From: Geoalkalibacter halelectricus
GTDB lineage: Bacteria; Desulfobacterota; Desulfuromonadia; Desulfuromonadales; Geoalkalibacteraceae
Length of the DNA: 64,000 nucleotides
Assembly: GCF_025263685.1 (NCBI RefSeq)
Contig: NZ_CP092109.1
Coordinates: 3,101,001-3,165,000, forward strand
Reading direction: 5' to 3'
Made by a program: the position numbers and the translations under genes. A model generated the notes under the pieces. The model saw only the letters and a list, made by a program, of their open reading frames with translations. It was not told the origin of the DNA and ran no database searches. Position 1 is the first letter of the stretch, and every line of letters starts with the position of its first letter. Of this stretch, positions 56,063 to 64,000 are shown one piece after another.

Positions 56063-56803
56063 ATGTCCGAGTGGGTTTTCGGCATCAATCCGGTTGGTGA
56101 GGCCCTGTCCGGACGGCGGCGACGGCCCCTTGAGCTCGTTGCGGCGCGCGAGGGCAATGCGCGCTTGCAGGAGTTGGTTGCCGCCGCTGAGAAGGCCGGG
56201 GTTGCCGTGCGCCGCTGTTCGCGTGCCGAGCTGGACAGATTGGCGGGCGGAGTGCGCCACCAGGGAGTGGCTTTGCGCATTGAGCCCTTCGCCTATGTTG
56301 ATTTCACCGACCTGCTCGGCCTCTGCCAGGCCGATGTCCGGCCCGGCTTTATTCTTGCCCTCGACGGCATCACCGATCCCCACAACCTGGGTGCCCTGGT
56401 GCGTTCCGCCGCCGCCGCCGGCTGCCGGGGCGTGATCCTGCCCAAGGATAATTCCTGCCCCGTCACAACGGTGGTTGATCGCGCTGCCGCCGGTGCCCTC
56501 GAACACATCCCCCTGTGCCGGGTGGTCAACCTCGCGCGCAGCCTCGATGACCTCAAACAGGCGGGCTTCTGGGTCTATGGCCTCGCCGGTGAGGGCGACC
56601 AGGATCTGTTTGGTGCCGACCTCACCGGCCCCTTGGTGCTGGTGGCCGGCAGCGAGGGCAGCGGCTTGCGTCCCAACGTGCGGCGCCGATGCGATTTTTT
56701 ACTCTCCATCCCCATGAGTGGGGGAGTCGGCTCCCTCAACGTCTCCGTGGCCACCGGCATCGCGCTTTTCGAAGTGGTGCGGCAGCGCCGCCTTGGCGCC
56801 TGA
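56063..56803 (+). CDS. rlmB: TrmH-family 23S rRNA 2'-O-ribose methyltransferase
   Basis: The 246-residue SPOUT enzyme has the N-terminal substrate-binding domain (FGINPVGEAL) and knot motifs ALDGITDPHNLGALVRSAAAAG, VAGSEGSGL and SIPMSGGVGSLNVSVATGIALFE. RlmB methylates G2251. Coupled to pyrF. Confidence 0.94.
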   Translation: MSEWVFGINPVGEALSGRRRRPLELVAAREGNARLQELVAAAEKAGVAVRRCSRAELDRLAGGVRHQGVALRIEPFAYVDFTDLLGLCQADVRPGFILALDGITDPHNLGALVRSAAAAGCRGVILPKDNSCPVTTVVDRAAAGALEHIPLCRVVNLARSLDDLKQAGFWVYGLAGEGDQDLFGADLTGPLVLVAGSEGSGLRPNVRRRCDFLLSIPMSGGVGSLNVSVATGIALFEVVRQRRLGA

Positions 56804-56864
56804 ACCTCTCGGCTGCTCTCCCCCCCCCCCTTTGTGTGTCATTAAGAAGTTTTATGGAAATTGG

Positions 56865-56893
56865 TTGACAACTACGCCTCGCTGAGATATTAG
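56865..56893 (+). promoter_or_regulatory. Sigma-70 promoter of the CheY-CheX pair
   Basis: TTGACA (56865-56870) and TATTAG (56888-56893) are 17 bases apart, 65 bases before the CheY-like start codon. A run of 11 C at 56820-56830 lies just upstream. Confidence 0.7.
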
Positions 56894-56957
56894 TGATATG
56901 TAATTAGTGGTTCGCGCAATGTTTTCATGAGGCGATATTTCGACGAGGAGGCCCGCA

Positions 56958-57317
56958 ATGAAAAGAGTGCTGATTGTGGACGACAGCATTTCCGTCGCCC
57001 GGCAGCTTGAGAAAATCCTTACCGGCAGCGGCTTTTACGAGGTGGTGGGGCACGCCAAGAACGGGGCCGAGGCGCTCAAGATGTACCAGGTGCATCGGCC
57101 CGACCTGGTGTGCATGGATATGAATATGCCGGTTATGGACGGGCTGACCGCGCTGCGCAATCTGGTCGCCATGAACCGCGACGTCAAGGTGGTGATGGTG
57201 ACCTCCCTGGGCGGCGTTGGCGATAAGTTCACCGAGGCGCTGCGTCTTGGCGCGCGCAATGTCATCTCCAAGCCCTTTGAAGAGGATAACGTGTTGCGGA
57301 TTTTGGGCGAAGCCTAA
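56958..57317 (+). CDS. Single-domain response regulator (CheY-like)
   Basis: The 119-residue receiver has the acidic pair in LIVDDS, phospho-acceptor Asp in VCMDMNMPVMDG (near 54), Thr in VMVTSLG (near 82) and Lys in VISKPF (near 104). No output domain. It precedes a CheX-domain protein that may dephosphorylate it. Confidence 0.94.
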   Translation: MKRVLIVDDSISVARQLEKILTGSGFYEVVGHAKNGAEALKMYQVHRPDLVCMDMNMPVMDGLTALRNLVAMNRDVKVVMVTSLGGVGDKFTEALRLGARNVISKPFEEDNVLRILGEA

Positions 57318-57374
57318 GACGGATTCCCGCGGGTTTCGCAGGGATTTGGTGATATTTATTTCGAGGTGAACCTT

Positions 57375-58241
57375 ATGGCGGTGAAATTTTTTGGACAGTT
57401 TCTGGTGGAGCGCGGCGCGGTCGATCCGGAAAAACTCCTGGCGGCCATCGACTTGCAGGAACGCACCAACCTCAAATTCGGTGAAATGGCTCTTGCCATG
57501 GGCCTGATCAGCGCAGCCGATGTTGAGCGCGTCCATGACGCCCAGCGCGGCGAGGATTTGCGCTTTGGCGACATGGCGGTCAAACTGGGAATTCTCTCAA
57601 CCGAACAGATGCAGCAGGTTCTCACCCGGCAGAAAAACAATCATCTCTATATCGGCGAGGCGCTGGTCAAAATCGGCGCGCTTTCATCCGCGCGGGTCGA
57701 GGAGTTGCTTGAGGCTTTCAAGGCCGACCAGGCGCCCTACCTGGCTTCGCAAGTGGTGATCCCCGCGGGTGTGAGCAACCCGGCGATCTGGGAAATGACG
57801 GCGGATCTGACCTACAAGATGCTCACTCGGGTGGCCAATCTTTCCTTTCGTCCCGGCCCCTGCACCCTGACCCAGACCCTTGACGCCAAGCACCTGACCG
57901 CGGCCATGGATTTTTCCGGCAGCCTGCGGGGGCGCTACCTTTTGGCCGTCAGCGCCGGTGTGCAGCAGGCCATCGCCCGTGCCATCCTCAAGGAGTCGGA
58001 TGTGTCCGGTGAGCCCAAGGAGGTGCTCGACGATACCCTCATGGAGTTCATCAACATCGTGTGCGGTAATGTGGCCGCCAAGGCCGCCCAGTTAGGCCAT
58101 TCCCTCGACATCGACCCGCCGGTCATCCTTGCCGAGAATCAGCAGCAGGGTTCGGTCCCCGCGGAATTCACCGCGTTGAGCTTTCCTCTCTATTTTGCCG
58201 ACGGCGAAGAGGCCGAACTGTCCCTCTGGATCGCGAGTTAG
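57375..58241 (+). CDS. CheX-domain protein with N-terminal GspE-N-like repeats
   Basis: ATG 57375 follows GAGG. Of 288 residues, the first 115 are three repeats of about 40 residues (FGQFLVERGAVDPEKLLAA, FGEMALAMGLISAADVERV, FGDMAVKLGILSTEQMQQV, with IGEALVKIGALSSARVEELL closing). The rest is a CheX/CheC-type phosphatase domain (MTADLTYKMLTRVANL; EVLDDTLMEFINIVCGNVAAKAAQLG, whose E..N pair is the active-site pattern). I infer it dephosphorylates the CheY next door. Confidence 0.85.
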   Translation: MAVKFFGQFLVERGAVDPEKLLAAIDLQERTNLKFGEMALAMGLISAADVERVHDAQRGEDLRFGDMAVKLGILSTEQMQQVLTRQKNNHLYIGEALVKIGALSSARVEELLEAFKADQAPYLASQVVIPAGVSNPAIWEMTADLTYKMLTRVANLSFRPGPCTLTQTLDAKHLTAAMDFSGSLRGRYLLAVSAGVQQAIARAILKESDVSGEPKEVLDDTLMEFINIVCGNVAAKAAQLGHSLDIDPPVILAENQQQGSVPAEFTALSFPLYFADGEEAELSLWIAS

Positions 58242-58288
58242 CCAAACCGCTGCGTGCTACTTCCAACCTTAAAAAAACTCGAAGCGCT

Positions 58289-58317
58289 CAGCCCGCCCTT
58301 CCCGGCGGGCTTTTTTT
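58289..58317 (+). terminator. Intrinsic terminator after the CheX gene
   Basis: AGCCCGCC and GGCGGGCT pair around CTTCCC and are followed by T7. A group II intron end lies directly after it. Confidence 0.88.
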
Positions 58318-58319
58318 AT

Positions 58320-58430
58320 GTGCGCCCAGCATGGGCGCACTCTTGTGGGTGCAAGTCCCACCGTAAGTTGATCACGGCGAACGAAGTGAAGCGCAACTGC
58401 ACGAGGGCGACCGAGTGTGGGACATATATC
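58320..58430 (+). mobile_element. 5' end of a group IIC intron (truncated)
   Basis: GTGCGCCCAGCATGGGCGCA, then GGGTGCAAGTCCCACC, matches the 5' end of group IIC introns such as the Oceanobacillus one (GUGUGCCCGGCAUGGGUGCA ... GGGUGAGAGUCCC). It begins three bases after the terminator's T-run; class C introns insert behind terminators. The rest of domain I, the reverse transcriptase and domains V/VI are missing; sequence becomes low-complexity near 58430. Confidence 0.75.
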
Positions 58431-58602
58431 CTTTTACTTCTTTCCTCTCCTTTTCTCTTTGTGTTTTTTTTTGGTGGTGGTGGGGGGGTGGTGTGGTGGG
58501 GGGGGTGGGTGGTGGTTGCGGGGGGGGGGGGGGGGGGGGGGGGCCAACACCCCGCCCCCCCCGGGGCCCGGGGCGTGTTCGGCGGCCCTGCTCCCAGACG
58601 GG
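58431..58602. other. Low-complexity T/G/C tract, probable contig junction
   Basis: After the intron fragment the sequence turns into T-rich, then G/T-rich sequence, including an uninterrupted G-run of over 20 bases at about 58520-58542, then C-rich. No codon structure, no resemblance to flanking DNA. I see nothing biological in it; it looks like poor read ends joined at a repeat. Confidence 0.6.
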
Positions 58603-59391
58603 TCAGGGATTGGAAGGAGCGGAAGGAAGGCGAAAAGTCAGGGTCGAGGTGTAGGTCTGGTAGTCGCAAAACTCCGGCTGGGGATGGGGCTCCTGCATGG
58701 CCGCCTTGATCAGCCACAGGCCGGACGCGGACAGCGGGATGCGCGCCTGACCCTCGGCATCGGTTTCCAGGCTCAGGGCATATTCATCCGGGCCGGCATA
58801 GCCATCCCAAGTCGCGTCAAGAGATCCCTGAAAGGGCAAACCGCGGAACAGCACCCGCACGGGCAATTCCTCGCCGACGGCCAGGGACGCAGGATCGACC
58901 AGGGGCAGGATTTCCAAAGGCTGCCCCACTACCAGGGCCGGGTCGCCCTCCGCGCCGCCACGCGCGATCAGCGCCTTCATGGAATTGGCGGACTGCGAAC
59001 AACTCAACGCCTCGGGATAGTCGGCGCGCGAGCCACGTCGCCCGCCTTCGGCCGTCACCGAGTAATAACTCGGCACCTGGGTCAGCGCCAGGATGTAAAG
59101 GCCCGCGTCCGCCACAGATTCAAGGGCATGCACCTCGCCCGGCTGCAATTCCAGCGCGCGCCGCGTGCCATCGGGGGCCACCACCTGCGCCGAAGCGATG
59201 CGCTCGACGGCGAGGATGCCGTCGCGCGGGAAATCATGGCCCCAGCCGACTTCAAAACTCAGCGGCTCTTCCTCCAGCACGGTCAGCCAGGGATAGTGAG
59301 CCAGGGCCGGGGAGCAGACCAGACCTACCAGGAGCAGACTTGCGGTCAGGCATCTCAAGCTTTCACGCACACGCAGGCACATAAAAATCAT
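58603..59391 (-). CDS. Secreted DUF4198 protein
   Basis: The 262-residue protein has a signal peptide (cleavage SPALAHYP near residue 31) so that the mature N-terminus begins His-Tyr-Pro, as in DUF4198 proteins linked with nickel/cobalt uptake. Two beta-sandwich portions follow (PLSFEVGWGHDFP; VLFRGLPFQGSLDATWDG). It lies 18 bases after the TonB receptor gene and is co-transcribed. Its 3' end lies just past the suspect junction. Confidence 0.82.
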   Translation of the reverse strand: MIFMCLRVRESLRCLTASLLLVGLVCSPALAHYPWLTVLEEEPLSFEVGWGHDFPRDGILAVERIASAQVVAPDGTRRALELQPGEVHALESVADAGLYILALTQVPSYYSVTAEGGRRGSRADYPEALSCSQSANSMKALIARGGAEGDPALVVGQPLEILPLVDPASLAVGEELPVRVLFRGLPFQGSLDATWDGYAGPDEYALSLETDAEGQARIPLSASGLWLIKAAMQEPHPQPEFCDYQTYTSTLTFRLPSAPSNP

Positions 59392-59409
59392 CCTTTCCTC
59401 GCAAAGAAA

Positions 59410-61377
59410 TCAGAACCGCGCATTGAGGCCGGCAACCACGCTGCGTCCCTGCCGCCAGGCAAATTCCTTGTCACCCTTGTTGGACTCAAAAATGTTGCCG
59501 AAATCCAGGGAGGCGCTGACCTGTGGCCCCAACTCCCGCCACAGGCGCACATCGACGATCTGGTGCGACTCGACGCGCTGGGTGTTGGCCACGTTGCGAT
59601 ACTGGCGGCCGACGGCGAGCAGGGTCGCCTCGACGCCGGTCTGGCCGCTGGCGGTGACGTAGCCGGGGATCAGCGCCGCGGTGTAATCGGGCACATAGGG
59701 CAGATCGAGATCGGTGTCGCGGTTTTCCGCAGCTGTCCAGGCCGCGCTGCCACGCAGGGTGAAACCGCGCGGGCCACCCGCGCGAAACGCCAGTTCGGCA
59801 CCCTGGATGCGCGCTTTCTGCACGTTTTCGAAACTCTCGATGGGCAGATCGTTGAACTCCCGGCCCGTGTCGGTGCGCACCACCATGTTCTTCACGTCGG
59901 TGCGAAAAACACCCAGGCTGCCCCAGAGGTTTCCATCCCACCACAGCTGCTCGACGCTCAGGTTGGCGTTGATGGCGGTTTCAGGGTCCAGATTCGGATT
60001 GGACTCGACGTAATTGTCGCCGTGGCGATACAGCCCCTCGTAATAGAGTTGACGAATGGTGGGGGATTTAAAGGCGCGGCCCACGGAAGCGCGCCAGGTG
60101 GTGGCGGCGCCGGTGCGCAGGCTGGCAGAGAACTTGGGATTGATCTCGCTGCCGAAGCGTGAATGATCCTCGAAGCGCACCCCGGGCACCAGGATCAGGC
60201 GCTCATCGAGCAGCCAGATCTCGTCCTGCACGAAGAGGCTGTAGATATCGATATTTTCCTTGACGGGGACCTGGGCCTCCAGCTCACCGCCGCGATAGTT
60301 GTTGAATACGTAGTCGAGGCTCTGGCGCTGGGCCTCGGCGCCCACCGTGAGCCACTGCCGCTCGCCGAAATAGGTGTAGACGCTCTCGGCCTGATAGTAG
60401 CCGACGTCGCCGAAGCGAAAACCGTGCTGGAAGCCTTCGAATCCTTGCTCGAAATCCTGGTTGAAGCGGTATCCCGAGAGGGTCCAGGCGTGGCGGTCGT
60501 CCTTGTAATTGAGGGCGGCGGCGGCCCGGTAGTCATCGAGTTTGCGATCATAGCGCGCGTCCTGGCCGGGCACGGTATCGCGCCGCGACCAGGCCAGATC
60601 CCCGGCCAGATCCACCGACCAGGTATCCGTGAGCGCCGTATGCCACTTGGCCAGGACCGAATCGCGCAGGGTGGTTTGCGCGAGGCGGTCGCTGCCCTCG
60701 TCGGACTGATGGGCGAAGTGCAGCAGCAAGCCCGAGGCGTCGCCCACCGGCGTCCCCAGGTTGGCGTGCACCTGGGCGGTGCGGCGGATGGGATCCTGGG
60801 CCTTGACCCCGGCACGCGGCAGCACGCTGTAGAGGCCGTAGCTCACCCCGGCACTGGCGCTTGCCTCCTGGGGCACCCGCCGGGTGATGATGTTGATGAC
60901 CCCGGCCATGGCATCGGCGCCGTAGAGGGCGGAACTGGCCCCCTTGACCACCTCGATGCGCTCGATCATGCTCAGGGGAATCTGATTGAGACTGATACCG
61001 TAGTCGCCATGAGCGCCCAGGCCGCCATGAACGCGTCTGCCGTCGACGAGAATCAGACCGTAGCCCTCGTTGAGCTGCAGGCCGCGTACGGTCAGGCGCA
61101 GGTTGTCCGAGGCCAGGGTATCGTCAAGGTTGGTCGCGGAAACCCCCGGCAGGGTGCGCAGCAATTGGGGCAGGTTTTGCACCGGGGCGCGTTCGATTTC
61201 TTCGCGGGTGATGACCAGGGTTTCGACCGGGACATCGGCCAGGGCATGGGGGGAGCGGGTACCGGTGACCACAAGGTCTTGCAGGGCCACGGGGTTTTGC
61301 TGGGCGAGGGCGCCGGACGGCACCAGCAGCGTAGCGGCGACCAGGCCGACTAAAAAGCGAGGGGACGACCAATGCAT
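59410..61377 (-). CDS. TonB-dependent outer-membrane receptor
   Basis: ATG 61377 has GGAGG nine bases upstream. The 655-residue protein has a signal peptide, a TonB box-like LQDLVVTGTR, a plug domain (about 40-160; PQLLRTLPGVSATN, GYGLILVDGRRV, ASSALYGADAMAGVINIITRR) and a 22-strand-type barrel ending in GLNARF with terminal Phe. The neighbouring DUF4198 gene suggests a metal or metal chelate as ligand; sequence does not prove it. Confidence 0.92.
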   Translation of the reverse strand: MHWSSPRFLVGLVAATLLVPSGALAQQNPVALQDLVVTGTRSPHALADVPVETLVITREEIERAPVQNLPQLLRTLPGVSATNLDDTLASDNLRLTVRGLQLNEGYGLILVDGRRVHGGLGAHGDYGISLNQIPLSMIERIEVVKGASSALYGADAMAGVINIITRRVPQEASASAGVSYGLYSVLPRAGVKAQDPIRRTAQVHANLGTPVGDASGLLLHFAHQSDEGSDRLAQTTLRDSVLAKWHTALTDTWSVDLAGDLAWSRRDTVPGQDARYDRKLDDYRAAAALNYKDDRHAWTLSGYRFNQDFEQGFEGFQHGFRFGDVGYYQAESVYTYFGERQWLTVGAEAQRQSLDYVFNNYRGGELEAQVPVKENIDIYSLFVQDEIWLLDERLILVPGVRFEDHSRFGSEINPKFSASLRTGAATTWRASVGRAFKSPTIRQLYYEGLYRHGDNYVESNPNLDPETAINANLSVEQLWWDGNLWGSLGVFRTDVKNMVVRTDTGREFNDLPIESFENVQKARIQGAELAFRAGGPRGFTLRGSAAWTAAENRDTDLDLPYVPDYTAALIPGYVTASGQTGVEATLLAVGRQYRNVANTQRVESHQIVDVRLWRELGPQVSASLDFGNIFESNKGDKEFAWRQGRSVVAGLNARF

Positions 61378-61444
61378 GAAAACCTGCCTCCGTTGCTTGG
61401 TATAAAAGAAAGCATCCATGTAGCACGATCACAACTTCCGTGCC

Positions 61445-61473
61445 ACCATAGTCAAATCGGGCCCGCCGGTCAA
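61445..61473 (-). promoter_or_regulatory. Sigma-70 promoter of the TonB receptor operon
   Basis: On the minus strand TTGACC (61468-61473) and TATGGT (61445-61450) are 17 bases apart, about 70 bases before the start codon. No clear Fur or NikR operator was recognised. The rest of the divergent gap to 61639 shows only an isolated TATAAT at 61593-61598. Confidence 0.6.
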
Positions 61474-61639
61474 TGACTTTTTGCTACTTATAATTTTTTC
61501 GTGCCACAAAACAACCCTGAGTGGAAAAATCGTGTCGCGACTTTTTTTGCTCTGTACGCGGTTTTTTGCCCCACAATTCATAAGGAAGAGTTTATAATCA
61601 GCCCGTCCACGCACCCTTCCCCCAATGTTCGGAAACCGC

Positions 61640-64000
61640 ATGGTTCTTCTCAGCTTCATCCAGAACCTGGCCCTGCTCATCGCCTTGAGTGTCGTTCATC
61701 AGATCCTGGTGCGACGTTTGCCGCGTGATACCTACACCTTCCAGGCGCTCTCCGCGCTGCTGTTCGGCATGGTGGCGATTGTGGGCATGATGACCCCGGT
61801 GCAATTCGCTCCCGGGATCATCTTTGACGGCCGCTCCATCGTTCTGGCCGCCGCCGGCCTGTTCGGCGGTCCGCTGACGGCGGCCGGCGCGGCGGCCCTG
61901 ACGGCCGCCTATCGCTTGTGGCTGAGCGGCGCCGGAGCCTGGGTCGGGGTCGCCGTGAGCGCCCTGGCCGCCGGGGTGGGGGTGGGGTTTTTCTATCTGC
62001 GCCGCAGGCGTCCGCACCTCGGCGGGCTGATGTTTTTCTGGCTGTTGGGCCTGCTGGTCCACCTGGGCATGCTGCTGTTGCTCTTCACCCTGCCGGGCAT
62101 GAGCGCCGCTGAGGTTTTCGAACGCCTGGGCATGCCAGTGCTGATTCTTTATCCCATCGCCACCGCCCTGGTCTGCCAGATTTTCTTCAACCAGGAACGC
62201 CAAATGGCGACGGAAGCCGCCTTGCAGGAGAGCGAATCACGCTACCGCAGCCTGTTCGAGAACAACCACGCCGTCATGCTCGTCATCGACCCCCGGGACG
62301 GCGCCATCGTCGACGCCAACCCGGCGGCGGCCCGCTATTACGGCTGGTCCGTCGCCGAACTCAAATCTCTCAACATCAAGGACATCAACACCCTGAGCCC
62401 CGCCGAGGTCGAGGCGGAGATGACCCGCGCCCGGCAAGCACAGCGCAACCACTTTCATTTCTCCCACCGCCTGGCCGACGGCGGCATTCGCCCGGTGGAG
62501 GTGTTCAGCGGCCCCATCCAAATAAAGGGTCGCTCGCTGCTCTATTCCATCGTTCACGACATCACCGAGCGCCGCCGCGCCGAGGAACAACTACACGCCG
62601 CCAACGCCCAACTGGCCGAGGCCACCCAGCGCGCCCGGCAATTGGCCGCCGAGGCTGAATCCGCCAATCAGGCGAAAAGCGAATTTCTCGCCAACATGAG
62701 CCACGAAATCCGCACCCCCATGAACGGGGTGATCGGCATGACCCAACTACTGCTTGATTCTCCCCTCAACGAGGAGCAACGCGAATTCGCGCAGATCATT
62801 CACGGCAGCGCCGCATCCCTGTTGAGCCTGCTCAACGGCATCCTCGACTTCTCCAAAATCGAGGCCGGCAAGCTCGAACTCGAGAACGTCGAGGTGCGCC
62901 TGGAGGAGCTTCTCAAGGAAATCCGCGCCCTGGTGGGGGTGCGCGCCACGGCCAAGGGAGTTAAATTCACCTGCTCCCTCGACCCGCGCCTCCCCAAGTT
63001 GCTGCGCGGCGACCCGACCCGGCTGCGCCAGATCCTCATCAACCTTGCCGATAATGCCGTCAAGTTCACCGCCGAGGGCGAAATCGCCATCCATGCAACC
63101 CCAATGGACATGGTCCAGGATGAGGTTGTAGTCAAATTCAGCGTACGCGACACCGGCATCGGCATCGCCGCCGACGCCATGGAACGACTCTTTCAGAGCT
63201 TCAGCCAGGGCGACAGCTCCATCCCCCGCCGCTATGGCGGAAGCGGCCTGGGCCTGGCGATCTCAAGCCGACTGGCCCGCCTCATGGGCGGCGATATCGG
63301 CGTCCAGAGCAACCCCGGCCAGGGTGCGCTGTTCTGGTTCACCGCGCGCCTCGGTCGCGCGCAACCGGCTCAGGCGCCGCACCCGGATCGGGCACCAGCC
63401 GTCCGACCTGCCTCCATCGCGGCCGGGGGGCGCATCCTGCTGGCCGAGGACAACGCCATCAACCAGCGCTTCGCCGCCACGCTGCTGACCCGCATGGGCC
63501 TGGAGGTCGAGGCGGTGGACAATGGTTCAGTGGCGCTTGATGCCCTGGCTGCGCGGCCCTTCGATCTGGTTCTCATGGATGTGCAGATGCCCGGCATGGA
63601 CGGTCTGGAGGCGACTCGGCGGATCCGCGCCTCCTCCTCCCCGGTCGTAAATTCCCGCATTCCCATCATCGCCCTCACCGCCCATGCCCTGCCTGGCGAT
63701 CGCGAGCGCTGCCTGCAAGCAGGCATGAACGACTATCTGAGCAAGCCCCTGGATGGTGCGGAACTGCGCCTCGCCCTGGAGCGGTGGCTGCCCCAGACCC
63801 GGGCGGCGCTTACCCCTTCGGCCCCCGAGGAGCAGGTCGAGACCCCGCAACCTGGACCGGCCGAAACATCACCCGCCGGAATCTTCGACGCCAAGGAACT
63901 GGTCGAGCGCATGCTGGGAGACGCCGATCTCGCCGGCGCTTTGGTTGAGGTGTTTGTCGACGACTTTCCCAAGCAGATCGAACGGCTTGAATCCTATCTC
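61640..64000 (+). CDS. Membrane hybrid histidine kinase (5TM-PAS-HisKA-HATPase-REC-Hpt), 3' end beyond window
   Basis: The frame is open to the window end (787 codons). From ATG 61640 (ATG 61625 possible) there are about five to six membrane helices in a LytS/YehU 5TM-like domain (1-175), PAS (about 195-310), HisKA with [17 protein letters not shown] (near 355), HATPase with DTGIGI and [12 protein letters not shown] ([22 protein letters not shown]) and the start of an Hpt ([18 protein letters not shown]). Divergent from the TonB receptor. Confidence 0.9.
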   Translation, partial: MVLLSFIQNLALLIALSVVHQILVRRLPRDTYTFQALSALLFGMVAIVGMMTPVQFAPGIIFDGRSIVLAAAGLFGGPLTAAGAAALTAAYRLWLSGAGAWVGVAVSALAAGVGVGFFYLRRRRPHLGGLMFFWLLGLLVHLGMLLLLFTLPGMSAAEVFERLGMPVLILYPIATALVCQIFFNQERQMATEAALQESESRYRSLFENNHAVMLVIDPRDGAIVDANPAAARYYGWSVAELKSLNIKDINTLSPAEVEAEMTRARQAQRNHFHFSHRLADGGIRPVEVFSGPIQIKGRSLLYSIVHDITERRRAEEQLHAANAQLAEATQRARQLAAEAESANQAKSEFLANMSHEIRTPMNGVIGMTQLLLDSPLNEEQREFAQIIHGSAASLLSLLNGILDFSKIEAGKLELENVEVRLEELLKEIRALVGVRATAKGVKFTCSLDPRLPKLLRGDPTRLRQILINLADNAVKFTAEGEIAIHATPMDMVQDEVVVKFSVRDTGIGIAADAMERLFQSFSQGDSSIPRRYGGSGLGLAISSRLARLMGGDIGVQSNPGQGALFWFTARLGRAQPAQAPHPDRAPAVRPASIAAGGRILLAEDNAINQRFAATLLTRMGLEVEAVDNGSVALDALAARPFDLVLMDVQMPGMDGLEATRRIRASSSPVVNSRIPIIALTAHALPGDRERCLQAGMNDYLSKPLDGAELRLALERWLPQTRAALTPSAPEEQVETPQPGPAETSPAGIFDAKELVERMLGDADLAGALVEVFVDDFPKQIERLESYL

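Noticed and set aside
58470-58545. G-run as a functional G-quadruplex or contingency locus
   Set aside because: The surrounding T/G/C noise and truncated intron make an assembly artefact more likely.
58417-60162. 581-codon plus-strand frame starting in the low-complexity tract
   Set aside because: It begins in the Gly-coding G-run at the suspected contig junction and then runs antisense to DUF4198 and the TonB receptor.

Overview
The window is about 64 kb of GC-rich, gene-dense bacterial chromosome. The gene content suggests a Desulfuromonadales/Geobacter-like deltaproteobacterium: a periplasmic six-heme cytochrome, many PilZ, GGDEF/EAL and hybrid histidine-kinase signalling genes, a CXXCH heme motif inside a sensor protein, and DUF4388, CheX and ThiF variants typical of that group. 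This placement is inference from protein types. No tRNA, rRNA, CRISPR array, prophage or intact insertion sequence was seen.

Layout. 0.2-8.8 kb: an OmpA-type lipoprotein, then the N-end-rule degradation genes clpS-clpA-aat, an RdgC-like protein, a DedA/YqaA-like membrane protein, a J-domain protein and a PilZ protein. 9-16.6 kb: a hexaheme cytochrome with an internal duplication, a DUF815 ATPase, a THUMP rRNA methyltransferase, rpsU, a long-form GAPDH, a Bcp peroxiredoxin, an SLC13-type permease and two unassigned proteins. 17.3-21.3 kb: the minus-strand thiamine operon thiF-thiS-thiG-thiH-thiE, headed by a sigma-70 promoter, a TPP riboswitch and an intrinsic terminator.

21.4-31.7 kb is the most unusual stretch: ten plus-strand genes, often overlapping. 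They encode a small unknown protein, an AAA+ protein whose ATPase motifs are destroyed, an FmdE-like protein, an ArsP-like permease, a secreted beta-sandwich repeat protein, a beta-helix/PQQ-propeller lipoprotein, a second beta-helix protein, an orphan substrate-binding-like protein, a Tat-exported DUF362 protein and a NapH-NapG-like fused polyferredoxin. It looks like an envelope redox or metal/cofactor-handling system that I cannot match to a named pathway.

31.9-46 kb: small envelope/stress proteins, a response-regulator diguanylate cyclase, LhgO, DAHP synthase, PilZ, a large hybrid kinase, a MaoC-type protein, a GGDEF/EAL protein with a periplasmic heme-c motif coupled to a PhnD-like binding protein, and a cation-chloride-cotransporter homologue. 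46-58 kb: isochorismatase-like hydrolase, ispG, ilvB under a recognisable leader-peptide attenuator, a lipocalin, a Ycf46-like AAA protein, proS, DUF4388, pyrF, rlmB, a CheY and a CheX-domain protein.

At 58.32 kb a group IIC intron 5' end follows a terminator directly, then dissolves into a low-complexity T/G/C tract. This is probably a contig junction, so synteny across 58.4-58.6 kb should not be trusted. Beyond it lie DUF4198 and TonB-receptor genes and a hybrid histidine kinase cut by the window end.

Dispersed non-coding repeats recur: a GTTCAGC-type hairpin family (four places), a long-hairpin MITE-like element at 36.1 kb with a decayed copy at 8.0 kb, and a TCACCGCAGAG-ended element at 47.9 kb.
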